Assembly (NCBI GenBank): GCA_019022495.1
Contig: JAFEKR010000008.1
Coordinates: 2,108,001 to 2,172,000 of the forward strand
DNA from: Epichloe hybrida
Lineage: Eukaryota > Ascomycota > Sordariomycetes > Hypocreales > Clavicipitaceae
Direction of reading: 5' to 3'
Length of the DNA: 64,000 bases
How positions within the stretch are numbered: position 1 is the first letter of the stretch; each line of letters opens with the position of its first letter. Positions 12,600 through 25,799 of this stretch are shown here, piece by piece. The position numbers and the translations under genes were made by a program. Below the pieces are notes generated by a model that saw only the letters and a program-made list of their open reading frames with translations, had not been told where the DNA came from and did not search any database.

Positions 12600-14505
12600 G
12601 CTAGTTCGCGAATATAGAGTTATATTTAGTAGAGTTTAGATAGTAGTAGTAACATATAAAAAAAATCCAGATAAATTCTTAGAAACCTAACTTATAGCTA
12701 CTTTATACTAATTATTCTATTAACACGTCGCTTGCCTAGCCCTTAGTATTCTTACCTATGCTAATAGGGGCAGAGGATTCGTTCTTATTATTAAAGGAAT
12801 CCCCCTCCTTATATATATACATATAAAGCTTGCTAGGGAGGTTTAGTAGCCTAATATAAGTAAGAAGCGCGGACGTATTAGTAGTAAGCTACTAGTAAGT
12901 TAGTAAAGCTATAAACTAAAGCGTGGAAATACATATAGATAGAAGGTTTTATGTAATAAAACGTAAGCTATTAGAAATATTAATCTAGACTTCTAGATTA
13001 ATAGTATTATTAAGTAGTAATATAGTAACTTATTTGTTAGCGTTAGCCTTATATATAACTTCCGCTATAAGTTACGCTTATCTTGCCTAACTACGCTTAT
13101 TAGTATTTTTAGTAGTTAGAAGCGTATTATAAAGTTTATGTTTTACACGTATTAAATACTAGTAGTATATTAGTAGTAACTAAGTTATAGAAATAAAAGA
13201 TATATATATTATTAAGAAAGTATAAATTATCTTTAGGATTACTATAAGCATTAATATACTTAAAGAGCGTATAGTATAACTAAGTAAACTAAGTAGGACA
13301 CTAGTAATATGTTAGTATATGTATTAGTAGTAAGAAAAGGAGAATAAACCCTAGTATAGTCCTTGTTATTATATATATAATAGGTATATTTTATTAAGTT
13401 ATTTATGTAAGTTAGGAGTAATATATAGTAAGATAGTAGTAAAGTTATACTTAGAGAATTAGTATATTAGGTTAGGATAGATTTGCCCTTAATAATATAT
13501 TATAGCTTTGTGCTATTACTATCTTTAGGTATAATAGCCTATATTATAACCTACCACGCGTAGCGAATATAAGGAATCTTTATTTTACTAGCATTGCTAG
13601 CTATAAGTTAGTAGGGTAAGCGCTAGGGGGTAGAGATATTATACTTACATTAAGATTTTTAAAGCTATACGCTTCTTACTAGGAGACTTTAAAGAAGATA
13701 TTAAGGAATTCTTCTTACTAGAGGGAGGTAATAGTAGTGAAGTAGTAGCTTATATTAAAGATATTGTTAACTACTAGTGAGTTAGTAGTAATATGCTATA
13801 AGAAACTTATAAGTAAAAGATAAGTAACTAACCTTTTAGCATTTAAGAGAATTTAAGTATTTTAAATAAGGGCAGACATAAATAATAAAGTAATGCTATA
13901 GGATATTAGTAACTACTATAAGAGAAGCTATAAAGCTACTAGCTTATAAGTAAGGGTAACTTATAATACTAAGGGAGAATATAAAGGGAAGAAAAGTATA
14001 TAAAAGTAAAGGAAAGTAAGCCTCTTTTATATTAGCCCTAGACCCCTAAGTGATTTACGCGCTATGTATAGCTAATCTAGGAATTATAACATTCATGGTT
14101 ACGGCTGCCACTAGTGAATACGCACACTAGCTGCAAACTCCTAGTGAGATTAATATAATATCCCTAATATTAGATAAGAAGTTATTTATTTTAAATAGCG
14201 CGCGTTACCTTATCTATTTAACCTAATTATAAAATTCAATATAGGCACCCTATTCACTTAGTGCTAATAACTCACTAGATAAAGGCATATATATTAGAGG
14301 TAATAAAGCAGTGAGTATGCAGCTATTTATAATCTAGAGGTTACAAGAAGGATTACCTAGGACCCTATAATATCTATCTTATTATTTAAAGCGGATATAA
14401 TGCCACGCACTAATAGTATAGCTAGCAACATAGGCATTGCCATAGGTTATACATAGCATACACACACTAGCTAAGCAGCTTTTTTTAATTAAGGATGATT
14501 ATATA
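12600..14505 (+). pseudogene. Unidentified 3' segment of Gypsy-1 (possible extra ORF)
   Basis: About 1.9 kb lie between the chromodomain and the polypurine tract. On the plus strand the frames are largely open if RIP stops are read as Gln or Trp, with hydrophobic and charged stretches (for example LREFKYFKQGQT and IREAIKLLAYKQGQL). The equivalent segment is conserved in Gypsy-2 (31120-33035). I do not recognise a domain. It may be an additional protein or an extended 3' untranslated region. Confidence 0.35.
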
Positions 14506-14519
14506 TTAGGGGGGTAGCA

Positions 14520-14786
14520 TATTAGGAGTATGGAGGCTAAGGGGCTATAGATAGGATAGTTATATATTAGAGCCCTTGGATAAGCCTTAGGTTCCGCGGA
14601 TAACTAAGTAGCTATAAGATAGCTATATACATGTAGTAGGGTATTTAAATAAGGACTACCTATAAGAGATATAAGAGGTTAGAGTTTAAGACCTTCATGC
14701 ACTTACCCCTAAGTAGTAGCTCTCTAGCTATGACTAAGAACCTTAGCCTTCACTCTGTTTATATCTCCCCGTACACAGTCGTGACA
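14520..14786 (+). repeat. Gypsy-1 3' LTR
   Basis: This 267-bp LTR is preceded by the polypurine tract and followed by the second GGCTT target copy. Its end (GTCGTGACA) is less RIP-altered than the 5' LTR. Confidence 0.93.
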
Positions 14787-14791
14787 GGCTT

Positions 14792-17700
14792 GTTACGTAA
14801 TATCTAGCAATAGAGGTAATTCCTTAACTATATAAGGATACGCGCTAAAGATAAGGACTATTAGCATAAGACTATTTAATCCTGCGGTGTTATTCATAGC
14901 TTTAACTGCTATTTGTAACGCCACGGGCTTTGGCGTTATTAGGTATTCTTATCTAATAATATTATAGGCTCTTTAGAGTAGCTTGTAATATTGTTTAACC
15001 TTACTAATGCTATAGTAAGCCTTAATAAGGATATCTTTAATCTTAATTACTATTAATAATATAAGCTACTTAAATTCCTTGCCTCTAAAGGTTATTCTAG
15101 TATCTATAATAATTAAATCCGGGGGGCCTAGATAGATATTAATCTAGTAAAGATAGAGTGCTTCCTACGTAGTCTTTGCAAAGATATCCTTAATAAATCT
15201 AGCTATATTAAAGAATATAGCTATATTAATAACTTGTAGGATAGGGCGGTTGCTATTAATATATATAATATTTACAATGATTTTATAATTATAGGCATAT
15301 TTATCCTAAAGGGTAAATTTAAATTAATATAGGCTATCCGCGTGTAATTAGTATTACTAGCAAACCTTAGTTAGTTTCTTAATAGCTTTAAACTTAACCT
15401 TATGCCCTAATTTACATAGTAAATCATAAAGGCATTAAACTAAAGGGTGTCTAAAGCATTAATGTAATTAACAGAGCTTAATCTTTGTGAGATAACTCTA
15501 AGTAACACTTTCTTCTTTATTAAGAAGCATTCACGCATGCCCCTATTTACATATAATAGAAACCTTAATATTCCCTTATTACAAAACGTTCTTTAATATA
15601 TAAAAATTAATCTTTAGGCAGGTTATATTATTAAGGTATAAGAGAAAGGGAGTATTTATAGGGATTACCTAAAAGAGAATAATTCTAAACGGAGTTAGCA
15701 CTTTAATTAATCTAAGTGCCTTAATTAGCTCTCTAGGGCTAAATTTAATCTTTACCTTCCTAGTATCTAACTTATTAAGTGTAATAGTTAGTATTACACT
15801 TTGTAAAGCTAAGAATTAAGGGTAGCTTACTAATAAACATCCCGTGGTACCTATGTTAGCTATAATGCCTTTAAAGGTTCTGGATAAATATTATCCTTTA
15901 AGTGTAAACGCACTTAGTGCCTTATCTAGTTTCTAAAGATTAAATAAATCCTTCTTAGCTAGAGCATAAATTATTATATAACTAGCAAGAATCTTAGCGG
16001 TCACATAGCTACTATAGGTAGTCCTATATATAAAGAAGCTTATAGGCACTTAGCTATTATTATCTTCTTTTCTAAAACCAAGTTCTATTAGGTATTGGTT
16101 AATATCGTTATCTTTAGCTAATTTAGAATCATTATTGCCTTTATACTATATTAGGAACGTATTATATAAAGAAGCTATTAAGTCTGTATAGGAATGATTC
16201 TTAAAGCGTTAGAATGCCTTCTTCTAGTCCTTATTTAAGTGCTTAGTTAACTAATAACCTTCTTTACTACATATATAACACTTTTTTAAGTAGTAAGGCT
16301 TGCTCTTTAATATAAATTAACTATATTAGGCTTCCTTACCTTTCCTATTATACCTATAGTTAGTCTAAAAGTGTTTCTTAGTGCTAGCTTCTATAGGGAA
16401 CTACTATTAATTAATTAAAGCTTTAGATTTGCTAATTAACATCCTTATCTATTTGTAAAAGCGTTAGAGGTTAATAGGAGAATTAATAATATAAGCCCTA
16501 TATTCTAGGATTCCTTTGCAGGCATTTAGAATCTAACTGCAGAGATCTAATTCTAACTAGAATCTATAAGGATTTGCCCTCTAGAGATTTAAAAGCTTTA
16601 TTATAAGGTCTTTAAAGTATTTAATCTTTAACTTATTAGGGTTCTCTTAGATAATTATAAGTAGTTATAACTTTCCTTATAATAGATAGTTTTTCTAATA
16701 TATATTATTTATCTTAAACTTTTACCTAATCCTATAAATAAGAGTTAGGAGATCTTAGGGGTCTCCTTAGCCTAAAAGGTTCTCTAGGAAGTACTAGAGA
16801 GGTCTTCCTTTTAGTATAAACTTAAAACCATAGCCTAACTATTCTTATATAATTCCTAGTATCTTATACTTTCTTTAATAGGTTAAGAGCTTAATATTAA
16901 GAATATTATACTCCTTAGCGCTATACTTAATACTCTTATTATTATAAAACTTATTAAGATTAAGTAATTACTTTAATAAGGGTTAGCCTATCTCTTAAGG
17001 GGGAATAGGGATAATTAAATCTTATAGAAGGGGTACTATAGTTCTAGACTACAGAGGGGGATTATAATACCTTACTATAGGAGGGGAAGTAAGGGGTATC
17101 TAGGCTTATAGTTAAGGGCTTGTAATAGGGGGATTACCTTTACTATCGCACCTTTACCTTATACTTAGTATACTTAGGGATTAGTGTAATAGAATTTAGG
17201 AATAGAATAGGAGTAATTATAGTAGCTAAGGGGATTAGGGATATTATAGAGTAATTAGTTAATTTATTTAATCTCTAAAAGAAAGGATACTAATAGGGAG
17301 AAGGTCTTTATAGAAGTCTTTCTTTACTATTTACCTCTTAAAAGGGGAATACTTTCTAGCAACTTCCTATATTTCTTCTTCTTTTTAATTACGGAATTTA
17401 TTATAGTTAATAATATCTTTAAGCAAGACTATTATCTTATGGTAACTCTGTAGGTCTATATAAACGCTACTAAAGAAGAGAAAGTCTTAAAAACTCTTTA
17501 TAGCTTTAGGATTTGCTACTTAGAATATCTCTTAGTTTTATTCTTTAAAGTTATTATTAAAGATAGTAAATAAGGTTTATAAGTATAGGTTCTTTTATTT
17601 ATAGGTTACTTTCTTAATAAGAATCTAAGCTATAAGTTCTTTAGGGGTAGTGTTTACTTTAAGATTAAATAATTCCTTATTCTCTAGTGCTTATTATATA

Positions 17701-18299
17701 ATATACTAGTGTAAATTAGGGGAGATATAGCTAAGGAGGTAAGATATAACTTATAGGTTAACCCCTCTTCTAATATCTTTAGTAAGGGAGGTGTGTTTAT
17801 AATTAGAAGGAATATCTTAGGTTCTAAATCCTTCTAGTTAATCTTAGTGTTTTACTATAATATTAGTAGTAGATTAAGAGGTATAGGAAATAGAGATATT
17901 ATAGAGGTTTAAAGGATTATAAGTGAAGCTATTATCTTTGCCCCTTAGTAGGTTTAATTAAATAATTAAGGATAGGTTAAGTTAGTTACTAACTAGGCCT
18001 TAATTATTTAATAAACACGCTTCTAAGGGTTTGTTTGCGTAATAGACACGCTAATTAAATAAATAAAGATAGGTTAGGTTAGTTACTAACTAGGCCTTAA
18101 TTAAGTTAATAAGCTTAGATTTAGTATAAAGCTAGTTATAGTTACTTAAGGTAAAAGAAAAGCTAGAATATACTTCTTCCTTAGTATATTTAGTATCTTA
18201 GAGCAGCACTTTCTCTTTTATAAGGCAAGTCCTTAATACTAATACCTCTTCTATAAACCTTACTAATCTATAGTATTTATAGAGATAACTACTAATTAG
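14792..18299 (-). pseudogene. Copia-1 integrase, protease and gag relic
   Basis: This is the remainder of the Copia-1 coding region on the minus strand, interrupted at the left by Gypsy-1. Near 16240-16300 the minus strand reads KKCYICSKEGY.LTKH, a gag zinc-knuckle-like motif. The parts nearest Gypsy-1 align base for base with 62948-64000 of Copia-3, which covers the integrase. The rightmost kilobase is degraded gag. No frame is intact. Confidence 0.7.
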
Positions 18300-18596
18300 T
18301 ATTAGTATCTATAGGATACTATTAACCTACGCGTAGGGTTTTTTAGGGTAAACTAAAGTGTATGTAATTATTATATATTCTAGTTTATCTTAGTAAGTAA
18401 AAGAGGGATTAAATAGAAGTAAAGAGGGTGCGCTATTTATTATAGGAAAAGGGGCCTTAATTAGAGTTATTAGAGAAGAGGCTATAGATACTAATGCTAA
18501 CCGCGGCGCGGTCGGGCTGGACATGTGGGTCCGCGATGTAACGCGCCTAGCTAATCAGAGGCGCGCAGCCTTGTTAATATCATGCTTGTTCCAACA
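18300..18596 (-). repeat. Copia-1 LTR (right, 5' LTR of element)
   Basis: This 297-bp LTR partners 4404-4700 and is followed by target copy ATTAC at 18597-18601. The last 110 bp retain several CpG-containing words and are less mutated than the left LTR. Confidence 0.92.
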
Positions 18597-18601
18597 ATTA
18601 C

Positions 18602-20738
18602 TAAGTTACTTTAAGTAAGTATTCTTATTAATTCTTCCCTTATTATCTAACTAATAATTATAGTCTAAATACAATATCTTGTTTAAATTATCGGAATATT
18701 TCTATAAATATTCATAATTTATATAATAAGCCCTTTTAAGAGCTTATAATCAAGCTTTGAAAACACTTATTAAATTTTAGCTATATATCTTTATAACTAG
18801 ATATATGGACATCTTTTAATTCAAAGTCCTATTTAGGGATTATTATAAATTAGATAACTTTAGATTTTAAACTAGAATATAAGCTTATTAGTATTTATTT
18901 AAATTCTATTATTACTAAGGTTTTATAGTACTAATAATATTAACTAGGATTTAAAAACTTGAAAAGCACACATACTAGAATATATATTAATAATATATTT
19001 ACCTAACTTATGACTTTATATAATATATAATTACTATCTATTATAAGGTAAGTTATATAAATCTATTTAAAATATACTAATTACTAATAACTTATATATT
19101 CTAGTCTTATAAGAGATAATAGTACTAATAATAATACCTTTATAAGTGCTTTTTTAAGTACTAATTATAATGGTATTAATATTAATAAACCTATAGATAT
19201 CTGATGTATAGCATATGTTTTAAATATTATTACTAAGGATATAATTACTAGCTTTATAAAAGCTACAACAAGTGTAGAAGATATTAAAAAATATAAGAAT
19301 AATGAAATTTTATTCTATTTAACAAAACAATGTTCACATTCAACAAAAAGCCAAAGAGATTAATTTATAGGCCTTATCTAAGGTAAGTTATTTTATTTTA
19401 TTTTAAGTCTATTACTAATAGATTATTACTAATTTAAACTATAGGTATTATAGGAAAAGTTAAAAAGCTAGCTAGTTTAATTAAGAATAACGCAAATCTA
19501 TATAAAGATTAGCTTATTGCTTTAAAAGAGGCTAAGTATAAAGGAAAACTAGCAATAAATTACAATATAACAAAAATACCACTAGGTAAGTTACGAATAA
19601 CTATATACTATTAGGTATACTGTATTATTAATTAAGTATTAACTAATTATTATCTATAGCTAATAATACTAGATGGAATTCAACCTATTTAATGATTAAT
19701 ACTACGCTTTTATTAAAAGAAGCTATATTAATTTTTAACGAAAAAATGAATATATCTGCTTTTAAAGATGCCTGCCTAATAAATCAAGAATAGGTAGATT
19801 TAGGCACTTTAAGTGAGATTTTAGAGGTTTTCTATTATCTAACTATAGTATTACAAGGTCAAAACTATAATACATTAAGCCTTATGCCTTTATTTATAGT
19901 TAAGATATATACATATCTTACTACTTTATTAAAGGATTAAAAAGCTTATTCAAAAGTAAGTTATTAACTTAATCTTACTATATTTAACGCTAATTATTAT
20001 AGGATCAATTAAGTTATAATCCACTTGCAAATGTATTTATTGTTACAATAAATATAGGCTTAAAAAAGTTAAACAATTATTTCCCTTAAGATATAAATAA
20101 AAGCTTTAACTTTTATAAGCCTTATTTATTAGCCTTTTTACTAGATCCTCGATTAAATCTATTAGTATTATGAAATCAGTTAAATTTAACTAAAGCTATA
20201 ATTAAAAAGCTTTTAAATACATTAAAAGCTAAATATAAGGAGTATGTATAACCCTAATCCCTAACCCTTAATATTAAAGTAATCCTTCTATTACTTATAA
20301 CTTATACTAATATTAAAAACTAGATATAAAATCTTATATAAGGCTTAAAATGAATCTTATGATAATTCTAGCTCTGATAATGAAAATAATGAAGCTTTTA
20401 CTTTAGTTATTAATTTATCTAGAGTTAAAAGATATCCTAGCCTATTTAGTAATCCTAGGCCTAAGAAACCTACTTTAGCCCTTTACCAAGGTTTATTTCC
20501 AAAGGAAAGAAATAAATCTATTAAAAAGGCTAGAAAAAATGAAATTTCTAGTTATATTAAGCTAGAACAATTACATAATAAGGTATACTATTATATACTA
20601 ATATTTACTTACTTTATATATACTAATTACTATTTAAGTTAATATATTTAATTAGTGGGCTAAAAACCAACAAGCCTTTCCAATTTTATCCATTTTAGCT
20701 TGAAAATACCTTGCAATTCTAGCTACATCTGCTGCTAT
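18602..20738 (+). pseudogene. hAT transposase relic, catalytic and dimerisation parts
   Basis: This continues the relic from 4403. At about 18780-18850 it reads SLDIWTSFNSKSYLGI-like sequence, matching the hAT LS.D.WTS.N...FLGI block. Around 20130 comes LAFLLDPRLN (hAT LLDPR). Near 20650-20738 it reads WAKNQQAFPILSILA followed by KYLAILATSAA, the C-terminal hAT dimerisation region. The protein stops abruptly after SAA.RV, where the next hAT-like element begins. RIP stops are present. Confidence 0.8.
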
Positions 20739-20749
20739 TAGAGTATTAT

Positions 20750-20890
20750 TTATAGTGTAGTTAGTGTAGTTTTTGGGAAAATTTTGTATTTATAGTGTAG
20801 TTTTTTTTCGCTAGTATTTAGTATAGTGTAGTTACTAACTACACTAACTATATTACACTACAAAAACTACAAATGTAGTGTTAGGTAAAT
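20750..20890. repeat. TGTAG/CTACA subterminal array (hAT-2 left)
   Basis: TGTAGTT/TAGTGTAG words are followed by their inverted complements (CTACACTA, CTACAAAAACTACA), so the strand can fold on itself. Very similar arrays occur at 37640-37810, 46090-46230 and 47850-48140, each next to a hAT-like end. Confidence 0.75.
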
Positions 20891-21152
20891 AAAAAGTAAG
20901 TCTTTTTATATAGTAGTATTAATATACTAATTAGAAGAAAGCTATTATTCTTATACTTCTTATTAGCTATTTTATTAAGTTAGTTATTTAAGTTATAAGG
21001 TTATAACCTTTTATAGATTTCATTATAACTAGGGTTATAAGTACTATTATAAGTTTTTTATAAGACTATTATTCTTAATACTTTTCTTTACTAATATAAC
21101 TTTAAGAAAACCCTTTTTATTATTTTATTTACTATTACTAAGAGTTATTTTC

Positions 21153-21154
<2 letters not shown>

Positions 21155-21189
<35 letters not shown>

Positions 21190-21190
21190 T
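21155..21190. repeat. (TTA)n microsatellite
   Basis: About 12 uninterrupted TTA units lie in AT-rich sequence just left of the Copia-A insertion. Confidence 0.9.
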
Positions 21191-21206
21191 CTAATTATAA
21201 TAATAC

Positions 21207-21466
21207 TGTTGGTTACACCAAGGTCCTGCGCAGGTATAAGGGTAATCCCATATAATTAAAGTTAATAATAGTTAGTTAGCTAGCTAGGAAAAAGAGAGAA
21301 GAGAGGGAAAGTCTAGATGCTAGAAAAGTAAGCGAAATCCATATGTAAGGTAAAAGAGGGGGTAGCGAATTAATACAGCTAATCATATTACGTATATCGC
21401 GCTAGACCTACACTTAGTCTGGTCTTTAGCCACGATTAAACTAATGAAGATCCGAAAGAATTAACA
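21207..21466 (-). repeat. Copia-A LTR (left)
   Basis: This 260-bp LTR runs from TGTTGGTTACACC to GAATTAACA. It matches 35510-35769 directly and the Copia-B LTRs in inverse orientation. Confidence 0.92.
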
Positions 21467-21699
21467 CTAGTAGTCTCTCTTTTTCCTTTGTAGCTAAAGA
21501 GCTTAAAAACACAATAAAAATTAGATTAAAGGAAAGTATACACTAGTAAATCCCTTAATAGGAATCCGCTACTCTGATTGGCTGTCATAGCATTAGTTAA
21601 TTAAATTAATCTATCAGTCCTTACCTAAGCTCCCGTCCCTTAATATTATAGGTCTCTTTACCTATCCCTTAATATAAATTATTAATTCGTTTAAATTAA

Positions 21700-24600
21700 T
21701 TAAAGAGGAAAGTAATGAATTTAGTAATGCTTTTATTATTATATCCGCCGGATTATTGTTGCTATTAATCTATCTAACTTCGTAGATCTTATACCTTTTG
21801 TATAATTAATAAAGAGCTATAATATTAATTATTAGTCTCTTCTCCTTTATAGTTCCTAGCTTTATAAGACATTTATATAATAAAAAAGAATTAGTATAAA
21901 GAATCATAGGAATTCAAGGCATCTTTAATTAATTTATAATCTAATATAGAGTTATAGAAATCGCGTAGGTAATATCTATACCTTAAACTATACTATATAA
22001 CTCAGAGGTAAGCGCGCTACAAGTAACTCTCTTACTCTTTATTAAGCTGTATATAATAATGTTACCTTTTATAATAAAGGTGTTATTATCTTGCATTATC
22101 TCGTTACTAATCACAATCACATATCCAATCTATGAGCTCAGATCCTTATTATTAGCAAGCGATCCATCTACGAACACGAAGAGCTTTGCCTCCTTAAGAC
22201 CTAAAGGAATATATTACAGTCTATGTTATTAATTCTTAATCTGCTACTTAAGGTATTTATTAAGGTATATGATATCTTTACTAGAGGGTTCTTAGTATTA
22301 AGCTATAATTAATAGGTTATAGGAAGCTTCTAGTTAATATATAGTTATAATATAGCTTCCTTAGGCTTATTATTCTATATAGTCTTGCTTTACTATTAGG
22401 GATTAAGAATTAACTTCCTTAATCTTCTAACTCTAGCCTTTCTAGGTTAATATTAGCAAGTTATTAGTATTTTAGGTTAAGATGTAACTATTAAAGATAA
22501 GGGGATTCTTAGCGGTTAATTATTGCTTTTCTTTAGCTATAAAATTAGCCTTCTAGAGCTCTTTCTCTTCTTTTTAGAAAAAGTCATTATCACTTAGTCC
22601 TAATATATTATTAGTTTATATTCTAATAATGCTAAAGAGATTCTTATCATTTAGGGCTATAATTAATAAGCAAGGATTATAGGTTAAGGTCGTTATATTA
22701 AGGTTATCCCTATAGTAATAGAAGTATATTGCCTACTAGTAGGTTCTAGCCTTTGTAATCCCGTAAAGAGGTTTAATTAATTTAATTATAGTCCCTTCTA
22801 GAAAGAGATATATAATTTACTTTAGCAATCTTACGATAATTAGCCTTATTAGCACTGTGTGCGATTAAGTATAGGCTTATGTAATATCACGAATCCAAAG
22901 GTAAATGCCTCTTTTTCTTAATAATAAAGCGATAGCTATAATAAGTCATTGGCTTGCTTGTTAAATTATTAGTAATTACATTAGGATAAATTCCTTTCCT
23001 TTATTATTATAGCCTTATATAACAAGGCAGGATTTCTTATACAGTAAGTCTATCCCTTTGCCTTTAATCTCTCTAACTATATAAGAATTAAAGATTCTAT
23101 AACCTCTATGCTTTACTAGGTTATACTTAATAAATTTAAATATATCGCAAGCTTATAAAGCGTTAATCTTAGCTTAATTAGATTACTTAAAGGGTTTTCC
23201 TAGGGTTATAATCTTCCCTTCTTAGTGGAGTTAAAGAGCAAGGTTTTAATTAGCCTCTTCCTTTACTATAAGGAATACTATATTTAGTATCCCTCTAGTT
23301 ATAGCTTCTTAAATAAAGGCCTCCTCCTAATCTTTATTCATAAGTACATAAAGCTAAATTAGGCTAATGTTCTTCTTAGGGCTATAGGGTTTTCTTTTCC
23401 TTACTTTTATTCCTTTAAGGCAAGGTAGTAAGTCTTTAACTTAATAGCTTCCCTTTAGGGCCTTCTAGGCTTTATAAGCCTCTTCTTTAGACTCTTTTAC
23501 ACTTATAAATTAGACTATAAGGGCCTTTCTTAGTCTCCCTTATTTTCTCTTAGCTAGTGCTTATAGCTCTTTACTTTCTTCTATTAGGGGATCTCTTTTA
23601 GTAGTAGTTAGTTATATAGTCACTTCTTTCTCTATATTATTAGGCTTTATCTCCTACTACTCTAGTCTTTTTATAATATATAGGTCTTTATAGTAAGGCT
23701 TTACTACTATAAAGCAGAACTTTACTAGGCTATAGGGTATATTAACTATATAGGTCTCTCTATTAGTGGTAAGTAGCTTATAAGGGCTATACTAGCTACC
23801 CTTCTCTCTTTACATATATATATTAGCCTATAGGGGTAGCTAATATATAGGCGCTATATTAGGGCTATTCTAGACTTTAAGGGTATTATAGACCTACCAT
23901 AAAGCTAGATAGTAGTAGACTTTATTAGTAGCTTTATGAATTACTTTAGTATATTAAATAATAAAGATACTTAGTAGTAACTTATCTATTATTCGTAGGT
24001 AGCCTCTAAAGACTAGTAGGGTTAGGATAATACTATTTAAGCCTATAAAGTCATTAATTGCTTTAATAGCTATTTAAAGATATTACTCTAGCGTAAGTTC
24101 TATCCTAATTAAGTCTATAATAATATTATAAGCTTAGCATAGAGGTCCGTAATATCTCTTAACCTTTCTAATGCTATTATAGGCTTTAATTAGTATCTTA
24201 TTAGTCTTAATTAATATTAGTTAAGCATAGTGCTTAAACTTAGCGGAAGCGAAGTTATTACTAGCGTTATGTATAATCTATTCTAGAGGTCTAAGATAAG
24301 TGTTAATCTAACATTCGCAGATAGCATCCTAGATATCTTAAGCTTTTTACTTCCTTAGATTAAGAAATTAGGCTACCTAGAATAATATTACTAAATTAAC
24401 GATGTGAAGTACTAGTTAGCTATTAATCTATATAATATTAACAATAATCTTATAGTTAAATTTGTGGTTATCTTTAATTATAAACTTAAATTAACTAGGG
24501 GCCTTTCTATATATTTGGTAATAGTAGTAGACTTTAGTTAATTCCTTAATTACCTAGTGTTTAACTTTATAACTAGCTTAGTAAAGGATCTTTACAAGTT

Positions 24601-25490
24601 ATTAAACAGAAGGATAACTAAGTTAATAATGTAATTAACAAATATCTCCTTCTAAAAGGTAGAAGGCAACTATTTCTCTTACTTTTAGTAACTACTAAGG
24701 ATAGCCCTATTATTACATAATAGGTATAGTCTTATTGCCTTAGATAAGTATGTTAGTAAGGTTATTAATCTTAACTTGTATTTTATTTATATTAGTAATT
24801 AAGAAGAGAAAGGGGGTAGCTATATTAAGGATATAAAATTTAAGCTCTCTAAGTTCTATAGGCATATAAAGGATTTCTCTTATAACTACTAATCTAGCAC
24901 TAAATATAATAATTTAGGGTTTGTAAGGGGTTACCTTTAATAAAGGCATTAATCTTAATAAAGCCTTTACTTATGCCTCTCCTATAGTTAACTTTCCTAT
25001 AGCGCTAGTGTTAGGTATAATCCCTCTAAAGACCTCTTTAGAATAGTATTCTTTAGAGATATAGTAAATTAAGCCTTTATTACACTCTTATAGCTTATAA
25101 AGCTCCTACCTAAGGAATATATGTTAGAAGGCTTGATTATTTAGGGTTATAAGAATATTAATATTAGCGGTGTTATAGTTAGTCTATAATCTAGAGTAGA
25201 AGAATTATATAATACTTAGGTATACTATTAATAGTAGCTCCTCTATATTATTATTATTATCTTTAGCTTCTGTATAGGCTAAAAGATATAATTCCTAATT
25301 CTAACCTAAGCCTTTATTAGGCTTATTATTATCCTACTCTTTATAGGAGGTAAGGAATACCTAGAATCTCTTCTCTAAAGAGAGTGTATAATATGTTTTA
25401 CTAGCCTATTAGCGGTCCTTTTCCTTTTAATATTTTTTAGCGAAGTAATTAAAGGACTAGTAGCCACTCTTACTACATATAAAGCAGCGC
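21700..25490 (-). pseudogene. Copia-A pol relic (RNase H, RT, integrase, protease)
   Basis: On the minus strand the leftmost coding part gives YEVRWINSNNNPADIITKAL-like residues near 21730-21800, the RNase H end. RT and integrase follow to the right and are collinear in inverse orientation with Copia-B 40240-44060. Gypsy-2 interrupts it at 25496, inside what is the zinc-knuckle region in Copia-B. RIP stops are frequent. Confidence 0.7.
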
Positions 25491-25495
25491 TTAGT

Positions 25496-25762
25496 TGTCA
25501 GGGGCACGGAGGCCAGGGAGTCACGGACAGGACGGTCACATGATGGAGCCCTCGGATAAGCCCCGGATCGCATAGATAACTAAGTAGCTGCTAGGTAGCC
25601 ACGTGCACGTAGTAAGGTATTTAGACAAGGACTACCTATAAGAGTTATAGGAGGTTAGAGTTTAAGACCTTTATATACCTACCCCTAAGTAGTAGCTCTC
25701 TAGCTATAACTAAGAACCTTAGCCTTCACTTTATTTATATCTCTCCTACTATAGTCATAATA
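25496..25762 (+). repeat. Gypsy-2 5' LTR
   Basis: This 267-bp LTR begins TGTCAGGGGCACGG. It is the least RIP-altered LTR start of the four copies. Confidence 0.93.
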
Positions 25763-25799
25763 AGTTAAACTCTTAAACCCTTTTAGGAAAATAAACTAT

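Larger units (their letters stand above)
6975..14786 (+). mobile_element. Gypsy-1: Ty3/gypsy chromovirus nested in Copia-1
   Basis: It has 267-bp LTRs (6975-7241 and 14520-14786) that start TGTTAGG and end GTCGTGACA, with target duplication GGCTT (6970-6974 and 14787-14791). Internal order on the plus strand is gag with zinc knuckles, aspartic protease, RT, RNase H, integrase and chromodomain, then an unexplained 1.9-kb 3' segment. A polypurine tract (AGGGGGG) precedes the 3' LTR. Length is 7,812 bp. Stops are nearly all from CAA, CAG or TGG codons, so RIP inactivated it. It is the same family as Gypsy-2. Confidence 0.95.
4404..18596 (-). mobile_element. Copia-1: Ty1/copia LTR retrotransposon with nested Gypsy-1
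   Basis: It has 297-bp LTRs at 4404-4700 and 18300-18596 and a 5-bp target duplication ATTAC (4399-4403 and 18597-18601). On the minus strand the LTR begins TGTTGGAACAAG. With Gypsy-1 and its duplicated target removed, the element is about 6,376 bp. The coding order on the minus strand is gag and zinc knuckle (right), integrase, RT, then RNase H (left), the copia order. All frames are broken by RIP. It inserted into the hAT transposase relic. The copy at 60375 to the window end is the same family. Confidence 0.92.
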
